Below, piece by piece: positions 43,762-51,485 of a DNA stretch of 64,000 nt; within the stretch, counting starts at the first letter, position 1; the number at the start of each line of letters is the position of its first letter. Under the pieces are notes generated by a model. The model did no database searches, was not told where the DNA came from, and worked only from the letters and a program-made list of their open reading frames with translations. Source of the DNA: Curtobacterium sp. L6-1 (GTDB lineage Bacteria > Actinomycetota > Actinomycetes > Actinomycetales > Microbacteriaceae); the NCBI RefSeq assembly GCF_018885305.1, contig NZ_CP076544.1, forward strand, positions 310,001 to 374,000, read 5' to 3'. The translations under genes were made by a program, and so were the position numbers.

Positions 43762-43805
43762 GGGTCCGAGCCGACCGGCGGGCCGGCGCGGTGCCTGCAG
43801 GACCC

Positions 43806-43913
43806 GACCCGGGCCTCCCGTCCGGACCGAGCGGTCCCGGCGGACCCGACCCGGGCCTCCCGTCCGGACCGAGCGGTCCCGGCGGACCGGACCCGGGTCT
43901 CCCGTCCGGACCG
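43806..43913. repeat. 42-bp tandem repeat (2.6 units) containing the dispersed hairpin core
   Basis: Two units (43806-43847, 43848-43889) differ at one base; a third (43890-43913) is cut short after 24 bases. Each holds GGGCCTCCCGTCCGGACCG. A reading frame through it gives collagen-like GPSGPGGPDPGLPS, but it has no coding features and lies between convergent genes, so I treat it as an amplified intergenic element. The gap 43762-44009 holds nothing else supported. Confidence 0.85.
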
Positions 43914-44009
43914 CGCCGACCAGACCCCTCAGCGCAGCGCGACGTGGGCGGTCCCCAGCAGCGGGAAGTGCTGCCGGGGACCGCCCATGTCGTGATGCGG
44001 GGGGGGTGA

Positions 44010-45752
44010 TCAGGCGGGCTGCGACGCCGACGTGAGCGGCACGATGACGCCGTGCGACTCGCGCAGCACGTCGAGCGTGCGCTGGACCTCGTCGGCACGC
44101 TCCTCGGTCGTCCAGTCGAGGGACTCGGCCATGACGTCCGCCAGCTCGTCGAGCAGGTCGATCGTCACGCCACCGACGAACGCGAGGTTCGTGCGGCGGA
44201 GCACCACGTCGACCAGGTGCACGGCCTGCTCGCGCTCGGCGAAGTACCGGACCTCGCCGCGGGTGAGCGTCGGGTCGGACTCGAGCGGCTCGACCGGACC
44301 GGTGATCAGCGTGTCGACGACCTCGGCGGCACGGGTGCCGTAGCGGTCGAGCAGGCGGTCCACGGTCTCGGAGGCGAGGCCGTCCCGGTGCGACTTGATC
44401 CACAGGGCACGCTGGCCGTCGGTGGTGGGGAAGTCCTTGCCGCCGCCGATCGGCATCCCGGTGGTGTCGACCTTGCGGGCCATCCCGAGCTTCTGCGTCG
44501 CCTCGGTGGACAGATGCGCGGCGAGGGCGCGGAAGGTCGTCCACTTGCCGCCGACGAGCGACAGGACCGTGCTCGACGGCAGCCCGGCGATCGGGGTGTC
44601 GACGATTCGGTAGTCACGCGACACGAACCCGGGGGCGGTGTCCTCGTGGCGGGGGAGCGGACGGATGCCGGAGTAGCTGTAGACGATGTCGTCGCGCGTG
44701 ACCTCGATCTGCGGGAACACGTGCTTGACGAGCCCGAAGAAGTACTCGATCTCCTCGTCGGTGGTCACGACGGGCTTCGACGGGTCGGCGTCGATGTCGG
44801 TCGTCCCGATGAGCACCCGGCCCTTGAGCGGGTAGATGAGGACGATGCGGCCGTCGTTGTTCTCGAAGAACAACTCGCGGCCCTTGGTGGCCTCGAGCAG
44901 CTCGTCGTTGTGCACGACGATGTGCGAGCCCTTCGTGCCGCCCATGTACTTCGTCTCGCCGCCGAAGGCCGCGTTCGTCAGGTCGGTCCACGGCCCGGAG
45001 GCGTTGACGACGATGTCGGCGGAGAAGACGAACTCGTCGCCGGTCTCGCGGTCGCGGAGGAGCACGCCGCCGTCGCGGGTGCCGACGGCCTCGACGTAGT
45101 TCACGGCGCGGGCGGTGGCGTCCGAGCCGGTCCCCGTGCCGGCGGCCAGGCCGTCCTTGAGGACGTCGAGGGCCAGGCGCTCCGGCTCGTGCACGCTGGC
45201 GTCGTAGTAGGTGCCGGTGTACTTGAGGTCCTTGTTGAGCGCCGGCATGTCCTCGAGCGCGGCCTTCTTCGTGCGGAAGACGTGCTTCGGGACGGAACCG
45301 CCGTCACGCGAGAAGGAGTCGTAGATCGTCATGCCGATCTTGATGAGCATCGCGCCGCGCTCCTTCGTGGAGCGCTGCTTGTGCGTCAGCATGCGCAGCG
45401 GGGCGTTCATGATGCCGGAGAACGTCGAGAAGATCGGCATCGTCGTCTGCAGCGGCTTGACGTAGTGCGGGGCGATGCGGATGAGGCCGTTGCGCTCCTG
45501 CACGCTCTCGCGCACCAGGCGGAACTCGCCGTTCTCGAGGTAGCGGATGCCGCCGTGGATCATGTGGCTCGACGCGGCGGAGGCGCCGGAGCCGTAGTCA
45601 CTGCGCTCGACGATGGCGACGTCGACCCCCTGCAGTGCGAGGTCGCGGAAGGTGGCGATGCCGTTGATGCCACCACCGACGATGAGGACCTGTGCGTTCG
45701 GGCGTCCGGTGAGGGCGGTGACCGTGTTCCTGGGCTGCGTCTTCTTCGACAT
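44010..45752 (-). CDS. glpD: Aerobic glycerol-3-phosphate dehydrogenase
   Basis: A 580-residue FAD enzyme of the membrane-associated GlpD/GlpA family that oxidises glycerol 3-phosphate to dihydroxyacetone phosphate and passes electrons to quinone. The FAD fold begins VLIVGGGINGIATFRDLALQG; SGASAASSHMIHGGIRYLE, IVVNASGPWTDL and YSYSGIRPLP are typical. The C-terminal DAO_C domain contains EVRYFAEREQAVHLVDVVLRRT. An ATG at 45764 would add four residues and is as likely. The divergent SorC regulator and paired operators suggest induction by glycerol 3-phosphate or a polyol phosphate. Confidence 0.94.
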   Translation of the reverse strand: MSKKTQPRNTVTALTGRPNAQVLIVGGGINGIATFRDLALQGVDVAIVERSDYGSGASAASSHMIHGGIRYLENGEFRLVRESVQERNGLIRIAPHYVKPLQTTMPIFSTFSGIMNAPLRMLTHKQRSTKERGAMLIKIGMTIYDSFSRDGGSVPKHVFRTKKAALEDMPALNKDLKYTGTYYDASVHEPERLALDVLKDGLAAGTGTGSDATARAVNYVEAVGTRDGGVLLRDRETGDEFVFSADIVVNASGPWTDLTNAAFGGETKYMGGTKGSHIVVHNDELLEATKGRELFFENNDGRIVLIYPLKGRVLIGTTDIDADPSKPVVTTDEEIEYFFGLVKHVFPQIEVTRDDIVYSYSGIRPLPRHEDTAPGFVSRDYRIVDTPIAGLPSSTVLSLVGGKWTTFRALAAHLSTEATQKLGMARKVDTTGMPIGGGKDFPTTDGQRALWIKSHRDGLASETVDRLLDRYGTRAAEVVDTLITGPVEPLESDPTLTRGEVRYFAEREQAVHLVDVVLRRTNLAFVGGVTIDLLDELADVMAESLDWTTEERADEVQRTLDVLRESHGVIVPLTSASQPA

Positions 45753-45834
45753 GGTCGTTCGCATCGCTTTCTGGGGTCGATTCCGTTGGTACTCCATCGA
45801 TCGTGCGCTCGTCGGAACGATCGGGCAACTTCCG

Positions 45835-45848
45835 TGCACGGACGTGCA
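45835..45848. promoter_or_regulatory. SorC-type operator 1 (TGCACGGACGTGCA)
   Basis: A 14-bp inverted repeat (TGCACG / CGTGCA around GA) 83 bases upstream of the glpD start. Its exact reverse complement recurs at 45921-45934. The centre-to-centre distance is 86 bp, about eight helix turns, consistent with DNA looping by a SorC tetramer. Confidence 0.7.
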
Positions 45849-45859
45849 GAACGCCTGTC

Positions 45860-45902
45860 GCGCCTCCGTCGCGAGCCGCGCGGCGGCGGACGGGAGGCGC
45901 GG
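45860..45902. repeat. Copy of the GGACGGGAGGC hairpin family in the glpD/regulator gap
   Basis: CGCGCCTCC...(45860-45871) can pair with GGACGGGAGGCGCG (45888-45901) with a one-base bulge. It is unusual for this repeat to sit between divergent genes, and between two operators. Confidence 0.55.
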
Positions 45903-45920
45903 ACGGGGTTGCAGAGGTCG

Positions 45921-45934
45921 TGCACGTCCGTGCA
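45921..45934. promoter_or_regulatory. SorC-type operator 2 (TGCACGTCCGTGCA)
   Basis: This is the exact reverse complement of operator 1 and ends at the first possible start codon of the regulator gene (ATG 45934), 11 bases before the preferred ATG 45946. Binding here would autorepress the regulator. Confidence 0.7.
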
Positions 45935-45945
45935 TGCTCGGTTCC

Positions 45946-46917
45946 ATGAGCGACGCCGCCCAGCCCGTGCGCACCCAGCAGGCCCTGCGGGCCGCGCACC
46001 TCTACTACCTGCAGGACCTGACGATGGACGCCATCGCCGACGAGCTCGGCACGTCCCGTTCGTCGGTGTCCCGGCTGCTCAAGTACGCCCGCGACACCGG
46101 GCTCGTGGACATCCAGATCCGGTCGCCCCTCGACCAGGCGGCGGCCCTCAGCCGGAGCATCCGTGCGCGCTTCGGAGTGCACGCGCACGTCGTCCCGGTG
46201 CCCGACCACACGAGTGACGTCGACCGGCTCGAGCGGGTCGCCCTGTCCGCCGCCCGCATCCTGACGCAGTACATCGAGTCGAACATGGTGATCGGCATCT
46301 CGTGGGGCTCGACGGTCAGCGCGGTCAGCCGGTACCTCGTGCCGAAGACGACGCACGGGTCCACGGTCGTGCAGGTCAACGGCGCCGCGAACACCCGCAC
46401 GACGGGCATCGTCTACGCGTCCGAGATCCTCCGGCGCTTCGGCGAGGCGTACGGCGCCCTCGTGCAGCAGTTCCCCGTGCCGGCGTTCTTCGACGACCCC
46501 GCCACGAAGGCCGCGCTGTTCCGGGAGCGCTCGATCCGCCGCGTCCTGGACCTGCACGAGCGGATGGACGTCGTGGTGTTCGGCGTCGGTGCCCCGCAGG
46601 CCCCGGTGCCGTCGCACGTGTACTCCGGCGGCTACCTCGACCCCGCCGACCAGGAGGAGCTGCGGCACGCCGGCGTCGTTGGTGACGTCTCGACCGTGTT
46701 CTACCGCGCCGACGGGTCGTGGAAGGACATCGGGGTGAACGCGCGGGCCGGGGCGCCGGACCTCGACACGGTGAAGCGGGCGCCGCGCCGGATCTGCGTC
46801 GTCGCCGGGCGGGGCAAGGCGGCGTCGCTGCGCGGGGCGCTCGCCGCGGGGCTCGTGACGGACCTCATCCTGGACGAGAGCGTCGGACAGGCGATCCTGC
46901 AGAACCCCCAGGGCTGA
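45946..46917 (+). CDS. SorC-family sugar-binding transcriptional regulator
   Basis: A 323-residue regulator: HTH near residues 20-55 (LTMDAIADELGTSRSSVSRLL) and the SorC ligand domain with IGISWGSTVSAVS, RIVYASEIL-like and VVFGVGAPQAPVPS segments. It is divergent from glpD with two mirror-image operators between them, so it probably controls glpD in response to glycerol 3-phosphate or a related phosphate. An in-frame ATG at 45934 lies inside the operator; 45946 is preferred. Confidence 0.88.
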   Translation: MSDAAQPVRTQQALRAAHLYYLQDLTMDAIADELGTSRSSVSRLLKYARDTGLVDIQIRSPLDQAAALSRSIRARFGVHAHVVPVPDHTSDVDRLERVALSAARILTQYIESNMVIGISWGSTVSAVSRYLVPKTTHGSTVVQVNGAANTRTTGIVYASEILRRFGEAYGALVQQFPVPAFFDDPATKAALFRERSIRRVLDLHERMDVVVFGVGAPQAPVPSHVYSGGYLDPADQEELRHAGVVGDVSTVFYRADGSWKDIGVNARAGAPDLDTVKRAPRRICVVAGRGKAASLRGALAAGLVTDLILDESVGQAILQNPQG

Positions 46918-46946
46918 TTGTCGGTGGTCTCCCGTACGGTCGGAGG

Positions 46947-47948
46947 ATGGTGCTCACTCACGAAGCCGGTCCGTCCACTGCCCCCGTGCCCACCGGCGTC
47001 GGCCGGGCGGACACGCGGTCGTACCGGCGGCTGGCGGGCACCGACATCGACCAGGCCATGGCGTTCTTCACCTCGGACTACGAGCTGCGGGCGCCGTCCA
47101 TCCGCCGCACCCACGCCGACACCATCTGGGACTTCGCCGGCGTCACCGACGAGCGCATGTCGCTCCGGACGTCGCGGTTCGGGGTCGACCTGCGCAGCCA
47201 GAGCCAGTCGGACGACGTCATCGTGGCGTGGCTCCGGAGCGGCAGCAGCACCATCACCTTCGACGGCCGGTCCGTCGACCTCGAGCCCGGCGTCCCCGTC
47301 GTGCTCCCCTCCGAGCGCTACGACCTGCACCACCGCGACATCGGCCTGAACCTCGTGCACCTCGACCGCGGGTTCCTCACCGAGCTGGTCGGCGAGGACT
47401 CCTTCGCGTTCGAGCCGCTCGAGCGTCCGGACGCCGGCGGCATGCGCATCTGGCAGGAGACCGTGCGCCGCTACTCGTCCACCTGGCTGCAGGTCGACAC
47501 CGCGATGTCAGCCGTCGTCCGGCACGACATCGCCTCCGCGTTCGCCGACGCGGCACTCCGGGCGTTCCCCCGACGGAGCGCCTGGCGCACGTCGGTGTCC
47601 GGTTCCGCTCCCGAGCACCAGCGGCTCCGGAAGGCCCTCGACTACGTGCACGCCCACGCGCGCGAGCCGATCGGGACGCCCGAGATCGCCGCCGCCGCGG
47701 GGCTCAGCCCGCGTGGGTTGCAGCAGTCCCTCCGCCGTCACCTCGACCAGACGCCGGGCGACCTGCTGCGCAGTGTCCGACTCGACGGCGCGCTCGAGGA
47801 CCTGCGTCGTGCCGAGCGCGATGAGACCTCGGTCGCCGACATCGCCCGCGGGTGGGGGTTCGGGCACCTCGGACGGTTCTCGGCCGCGTATCGCTCGCGC
47901 TTCGGGGAGCTGCCGAGCGACACACTCCGCTCCCGCCCGCGCCGCTGA
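46947..47948 (+). CDS. AraC-family transcriptional regulator
   Basis: A 333-residue regulator with an N-terminal cupin-like sensor domain (AraC-binding-like; VVLPSERYDLHHRDIGLN) and a C-terminal double HTH: TPEIAAAAGLSPRGLQQSLRRH and VADIARGWGFGHLGRFSAAYRSRFG. The ATG at 46947 has CGGAGG close by and TACGGT six bases away. Its target is not clear; alanine dehydrogenase follows 155 bases downstream. Confidence 0.9.
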   Translation: MVLTHEAGPSTAPVPTGVGRADTRSYRRLAGTDIDQAMAFFTSDYELRAPSIRRTHADTIWDFAGVTDERMSLRTSRFGVDLRSQSQSDDVIVAWLRSGSSTITFDGRSVDLEPGVPVVLPSERYDLHHRDIGLNLVHLDRGFLTELVGEDSFAFEPLERPDAGGMRIWQETVRRYSSTWLQVDTAMSAVVRHDIASAFADAALRAFPRRSAWRTSVSGSAPEHQRLRKALDYVHAHAREPIGTPEIAAAAGLSPRGLQQSLRRHLDQTPGDLLRSVRLDGALEDLRRAERDETSVADIARGWGFGHLGRFSAAYRSRFGELPSDTLRSRPRR

Positions 47949-47959
47949 CGCGCGTTCGG

Positions 47960-47995
47960 TGGGAGCGCTCCGCGCCGTGTCGGTACCGAACACGG
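47960..47995. promoter_or_regulatory. Two palindromes upstream of alanine dehydrogenase
   Basis: TGGGAGCGCTCCGC (47960-47973) matches 12 of 14 bases of the CebR-type LacI operator TGGGAGCGCTCCCA. Right after it, CCGTGTCGGTACCGAACACGG (47975-47995, written here by its arms CCGTGT / ACACGG around GGTACC) is a near-perfect palindrome with one bulged base. Either could be an operator or the terminator of the AraC gene. Confidence 0.4.
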
Positions 47996-48103
47996 TGACA
48001 CCGAACGGGCGACGGGCAGCGGGTCCTTCGGTCCGTCCACGGTCGGGGCGAACGCGCGGCTGAATGGGCGGTGCCCGAGCACCTGCCCACGAAGGAGTCC
48101 GTC

Positions 48104-49204
48104 ATGCGCATCGGCGTCCCCACCGAGATCAAGAACAACGAGTTCCGCGTCGCCGCCACGCCCGCCGGCGTCGCCGAACTGTCCCTGCACGGGCACGAGG
48201 TCCTCGTGCAGGCAGGAGCCGGTGCGGGATCGGCCTTCACGGACGACGAGTACCGCGCCGCCGGAGCCACCATCGTCGACGAGGCCGCCGCGGTGTGGGA
48301 GCGTGCCGAGACCGTCCTCAAGGTGAAGGAGCCGGTGGCCGCGGAGTACCCGCTCCTCCGGGAGGGGCAGACCCTCTTCACCTACCTGCACCTGGCCGCC
48401 GACCGGCCCCTGACCACCGCGCTCGTCGAGTCCGGCGCGACCGCGATCGCCTACGAGACCGTGCAGCTGCCGGACCGCTCGCTGCCCCTGCTGTCCCCGA
48501 TGTCCGAGATCGCCGGGCGGTTGTCCGCCCAGGTCGGTGCGAACCACCTCATGCGCGCGAACGGCGGACGTGGTCTCCTCCTCGGTGGGGTGCCCGGGAC
48601 GCCGAAGGGCCGCGTCGTCGTGATCGGCGGCGGTGTCGCGGGCGAGCACGCCGCGACGATCGCCCTCGGCATGGGCGCCGAGGTGACCGTTTTCGACATC
48701 AGCCTGCCGCGCCTCCGGGCCCTCGACGCCCGGTTCGACGGCCGCGTGACGACGCTCCGGTCGAACCCGCTCGCGATCGCCGGCGCCGTGGCCGACGCCG
48801 ACCTGGTCATCGGCTCGGTCCTCATCCCGGGGGCGTCCGCGCCGAAGCTCGTGACCGACGCGATGGTCGCAGAGATGCGTGCCGGATCGGTCCTCGTCGA
48901 CGTCGCGATCGACCAGGGCGGGTGCTTCGAGGGCTCGCGGCCGACCACGCACGACGACCCCACCTTCGCCGTGCACGCTGCCGTCTACTACTGCGTGGCG
49001 AACATGCCCGGCGCTGTTCCCCGGACGAGCACGATCGCGCTGACGAACGCGACGCTGCCGTACGCCGTGGCGATCGCCGACCAGGGGTGGGAGCGCGCGC
49101 TGGAGGCCGACCCGGCGCTCGCACACGGGCTCAACGTGCACGCGGGCCGGGTGACGAACGAGGCCGTCGCGGCTGCGCACGGACTGGTGGCGGCGGCGCG
49201 CTGA
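48104..49204 (+). CDS. ald: Alanine dehydrogenase
   Basis: A 366-residue NAD-dependent enzyme interconverting L-alanine with pyruvate and ammonia. The N-terminal [17 protein letters not shown], the catalytic Lys in VLKVKEP, the catalytic His in FTYLHLAAD, the NAD loop [11 protein letters not shown] and [12 protein letters not shown] are all as in Ald. Length is normal (about 370). GAAGGAG precedes the ATG at 48104. Confidence 0.95.
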   Translation: MRIGVPTEIKNNEFRVAATPAGVAELSLHGHEVLVQAGAGAGSAFTDDEYRAAGATIVDEAAAVWERAETVLKVKEPVAAEYPLLREGQTLFTYLHLAADRPLTTALVESGATAIAYETVQLPDRSLPLLSPMSEIAGRLSAQVGANHLMRANGGRGLLLGGVPGTPKGRVVVIGGGVAGEHAATIALGMGAEVTVFDISLPRLRALDARFDGRVTTLRSNPLAIAGAVADADLVIGSVLIPGASAPKLVTDAMVAEMRAGSVLVDVAIDQGGCFEGSRPTTHDDPTFAVHAAVYYCVANMPGAVPRTSTIALTNATLPYAVAIADQGWERALEADPALAHGLNVHAGRVTNEAVAAAHGLVAAAR

Positions 49205-49257
49205 CGAGCTGCGCGCTGCTGCCGCCGCCGTTCTGCCGCGCTGCGCGCGTCCGGTGC

Positions 49258-49412
49258 GGAGGCGCGGGGCGCGCCTCGGGGTGGGCCAGGCACGCCGGGA
49301 CCCGGGGACAGGTGCGCGGAAGCGACAGATCGCCGCCGGTGGTCGGCACCGATCTGTCGCTTCCGCGTCCGACTCCGGCAGCGCAGGCGGCCACGGAGGC
49401 GCGGGGCGCGCC
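49258..49412. repeat. 17-bp-stem hairpin flanked by 18-bp direct repeats
   Basis: Arms GCGGAAGCGACAGATCG (49316-49332) and its reverse complement (49350-49366) flank a 17-base loop. On both sides lies the same 18 bases, GGAGGCGCGGGGCGCGCC (49258-49275 and 49395-49412). It sits between the convergent ald and TspO-like genes and would serve as a two-way terminator. The direct repeats look like the ends of a small inserted element. Confidence 0.7.
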
Positions 49413-49416
49413 CCCG

Positions 49417-50214
49417 CTACGCGGTACGCAGGGTGGCCGGCCGCGCCACCCAGCCGGCGCGGGCGCGGGTGACGAGGGTCACGACGACGACGGCCGCGGT
49501 GGCGACGAGCGCTGCGACGGCGGTCGGCACCGAGACGAGGGGGCCGTCGAGGCGTGCGACCGCGACCCACGCGAGCCCCCACCCGAGCGACAGCGTCGGC
49601 GCGATCCGTCCGCGACCGGTGACCGCGACGAGCACGCCCACCAGGCCGGCGACCGCGGCGACGACGACACCCCAGGCGTCCTGTCCGATCCCGAAGCCCC
49701 GGAAGCCGGCCGCCGTCAGGACCGCGGCGGTGTTCGCCGCCGTCGCGACGCAGACCCAGCCGAGGTAGAGCCCGAACGTCCCGTCGGTGACGATCGCCTC
49801 GACCCGGCCGGACGGCTCGGTGCGCCGGAGCACGACGAACGCCCACGCGAGCACCCCGAGCAGGGCGACGATGATCGGCTCGCTGGCCCAGAGCAGACCG
49901 AACTGCACGGAGAGGATCCACGCCGCGTTGAGCAGCAGGGACAGTGTCGCGGGCACGGCGAGCCGGTCGTGGCGGGCCTGGTCGTCGCGGCGCGGCAGGA
50001 ACTGCCAGACGGCGAAGGCGATGAGCCCGACGTAGATGACGCTCCAGATGCCGAACGCCGGTCCGCCCGGAGCGATCGCCGTCGACGACGCCGACAGCGC
50101 TCCGCCCGCGGCCTCGGCGATCGGTGTGCCGCCCGCCGCTCCGGACCCGATGGTCGAGCCCACCACGGCGACGACAGCGCTCACCGCGATCACGATCTTC
50201 CGCATCCACCGCAT
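49417..50214 (-). CDS. TspO/MBR-like membrane protein
   Basis: A 265-residue membrane protein with about seven helices and several Trp (FGIWSVIYVGLIAFAVWQF, LYLGWVCVATAANT, LSLGWGLAWVAVARL), resembling tryptophan-rich sensory proteins. Typical TspO has five helices and about 160 residues, so this is an extended relative. The first helix looks like a signal anchor. The start at 50214 is preferred to 50235 because AAAGGGA precedes it. Confidence 0.65.
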   Translation of the reverse strand: MRWMRKIVIAVSAVVAVVGSTIGSGAAGGTPIAEAAGGALSASSTAIAPGGPAFGIWSVIYVGLIAFAVWQFLPRRDDQARHDRLAVPATLSLLLNAAWILSVQFGLLWASEPIIVALLGVLAWAFVVLRRTEPSGRVEAIVTDGTFGLYLGWVCVATAANTAAVLTAAGFRGFGIGQDAWGVVVAAVAGLVGVLVAVTGRGRIAPTLSLGWGLAWVAVARLDGPLVSVPTAVAALVATAAVVVVTLVTRARAGWVARPATLRTA

Positions 50215-50308
50215 GGTCGTCCCTTTCGTCAGCATGCTGAGGACCTGGACGCTACGCCGCTGCCATCGGCGCCGCGCAGGTCGCGCTCAGGGTGCGTACG
50301 GTGGTGCC

Positions 50309-51292
50309 GTGACCGTCGAGTTGAACACCGTGTACGTCGACCGCATCGCCCCGACGACGAGTTCCTCGCTCGACGACAGCTTCCGGATGATCGAGGAGCA
50401 CGGCGCCTCGGCGTGCATCGTGCTCGACCGCCCGGACGCCGAGGAGCTCGGGGACGTCGCGGTCGCCCTCGGCCTGCACGAGCTCGCGGTCGAGGACTCC
50501 GCCGAGGGGCACCAGCGCCCGAAGCTCGAGCGGTACGGGTCGACGCTGTTCGCCGTGCTGAAGCCCGCCGTCTACCGGGACGCCCAGGAGGAGGTCGAGT
50601 TCGGCGAGGTGCACGCCTTCGTCGGCGAGGACTTCTTCCTCGCGGTCGTGCAGGCCGACCCCCGCGGCACGCAGACCGTCCCGCGGGCCCTGCAGCGGAT
50701 GAGCGGCAAGCCCGGCCTCGTCACCGCCGGGGCGCAGGCGCAGCTCTGGGCGCTGATGGACTCGATCGTCGACGACTACCGGCCGGTGATCGACGGGCTC
50801 GAGGAGGACATCAACCAGATCGAGGGGCAGCTATTCTCGGGCGTCCCCGGGGTCTCCCGCCGCATCTACGAGCTCTTCGGCGAGGTCGTCGACTTCCAGC
50901 GGGCCGCCCGTCCGCTCATCCGGATGATCGAGGACCTGCACCGCGGCGCCGAGAAGTACCACCTGCCCGTCGAGCTCCAGCGCCGCTTCCGGGACGTCCT
51001 GGACCACGTCATCCGCGTCGTCGAGCGGCTGGACACCTTCCGGCAGCTGCTGCAGAACGCCCTGACGGTGGACTCGACCCTGGCGGCGCAGAAGCAGAAC
51101 GACGACACCAAGCGGATCTCGGGCTGGGCGGCGATCCTGTTCGCGCCGACCCTCATCGCGGCCGTGTACGGGATGAACTTCACGCACATGCCCGAGCTGT
51201 CGTGGACGTGGGGGTACCCGCTCGCGATCATCGCGATGGTCCTGTTCGCGGCGGTCCTCTACGCGGTGTTCAAGGTGAAACGCTGGTTCTGA
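50309..51292 (+). CDS. corA: CorA-family magnesium/cobalt transporter
   Basis: A 327-residue CorA protein. The long cytoplasmic N-terminal domain includes HQRPKLERYGSTLFAVLKP; the C-terminal two helices flank the selectivity motif GMNF in AAVYGMNFTHMPE. The very C terminus KVKRWF is typical. GTG start with TACGGT six bases upstream. Confidence 0.94.
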   Translation: MTVELNTVYVDRIAPTTSSSLDDSFRMIEEHGASACIVLDRPDAEELGDVAVALGLHELAVEDSAEGHQRPKLERYGSTLFAVLKPAVYRDAQEEVEFGEVHAFVGEDFFLAVVQADPRGTQTVPRALQRMSGKPGLVTAGAQAQLWALMDSIVDDYRPVIDGLEEDINQIEGQLFSGVPGVSRRIYELFGEVVDFQRAARPLIRMIEDLHRGAEKYHLPVELQRRFRDVLDHVIRVVERLDTFRQLLQNALTVDSTLAAQKQNDDTKRISGWAAILFAPTLIAAVYGMNFTHMPELSWTWGYPLAIIAMVLFAAVLYAVFKVKRWF

Positions 51293-51400
51293 CCGGCAGC
51301 GCGGGGCGCGCCGCGCCCGTGACCGGCAGCGCAGAGCGCGCCGCCGTGCGCCCGGTCACGGGTGCAGGGCGCGCTGCCCTGCGCCCGTGACCGGCAGCGC
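51291..51400. repeat. Hairpin and triple GACCGGCAGCGC repeat after corA
   Basis: GACCGGCAGCGC occurs at 51291, 51321 and 51389. A 17-bp stem with one mismatch (51354-51370 with 51376-51392, loop of 5) lies between the last two. This is the strongest hairpin of the corA/alpha-galactosidase gap and a likely terminator. There is no gene in this stretch. Confidence 0.75.
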
Positions 51401-51485
51401 GCGGCCGGCCCCGCGCGCGTCGGCTTGCGGTGCCCCGGTCCGGACCGGGAGGCTCGACACCGTCCGTCCGCCCCGAGGAGACCCG

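Noticed and set aside
43806..43913. Possible CRISPR array
   Set aside because: The repeats are head to tail without unique spacers and are few.
43791..44009. A 72-residue collagen-like Gly-Pro reading frame
   Set aside because: It is a translation of the 42-bp intergenic tandem repeat, has no ribosome binding site and lies between convergent genes.
50866..51231. A 121-codon minus-strand frame inside corA
   Set aside because: Antisense to the conserved CorA C-terminal domain, with no ribosome binding site.
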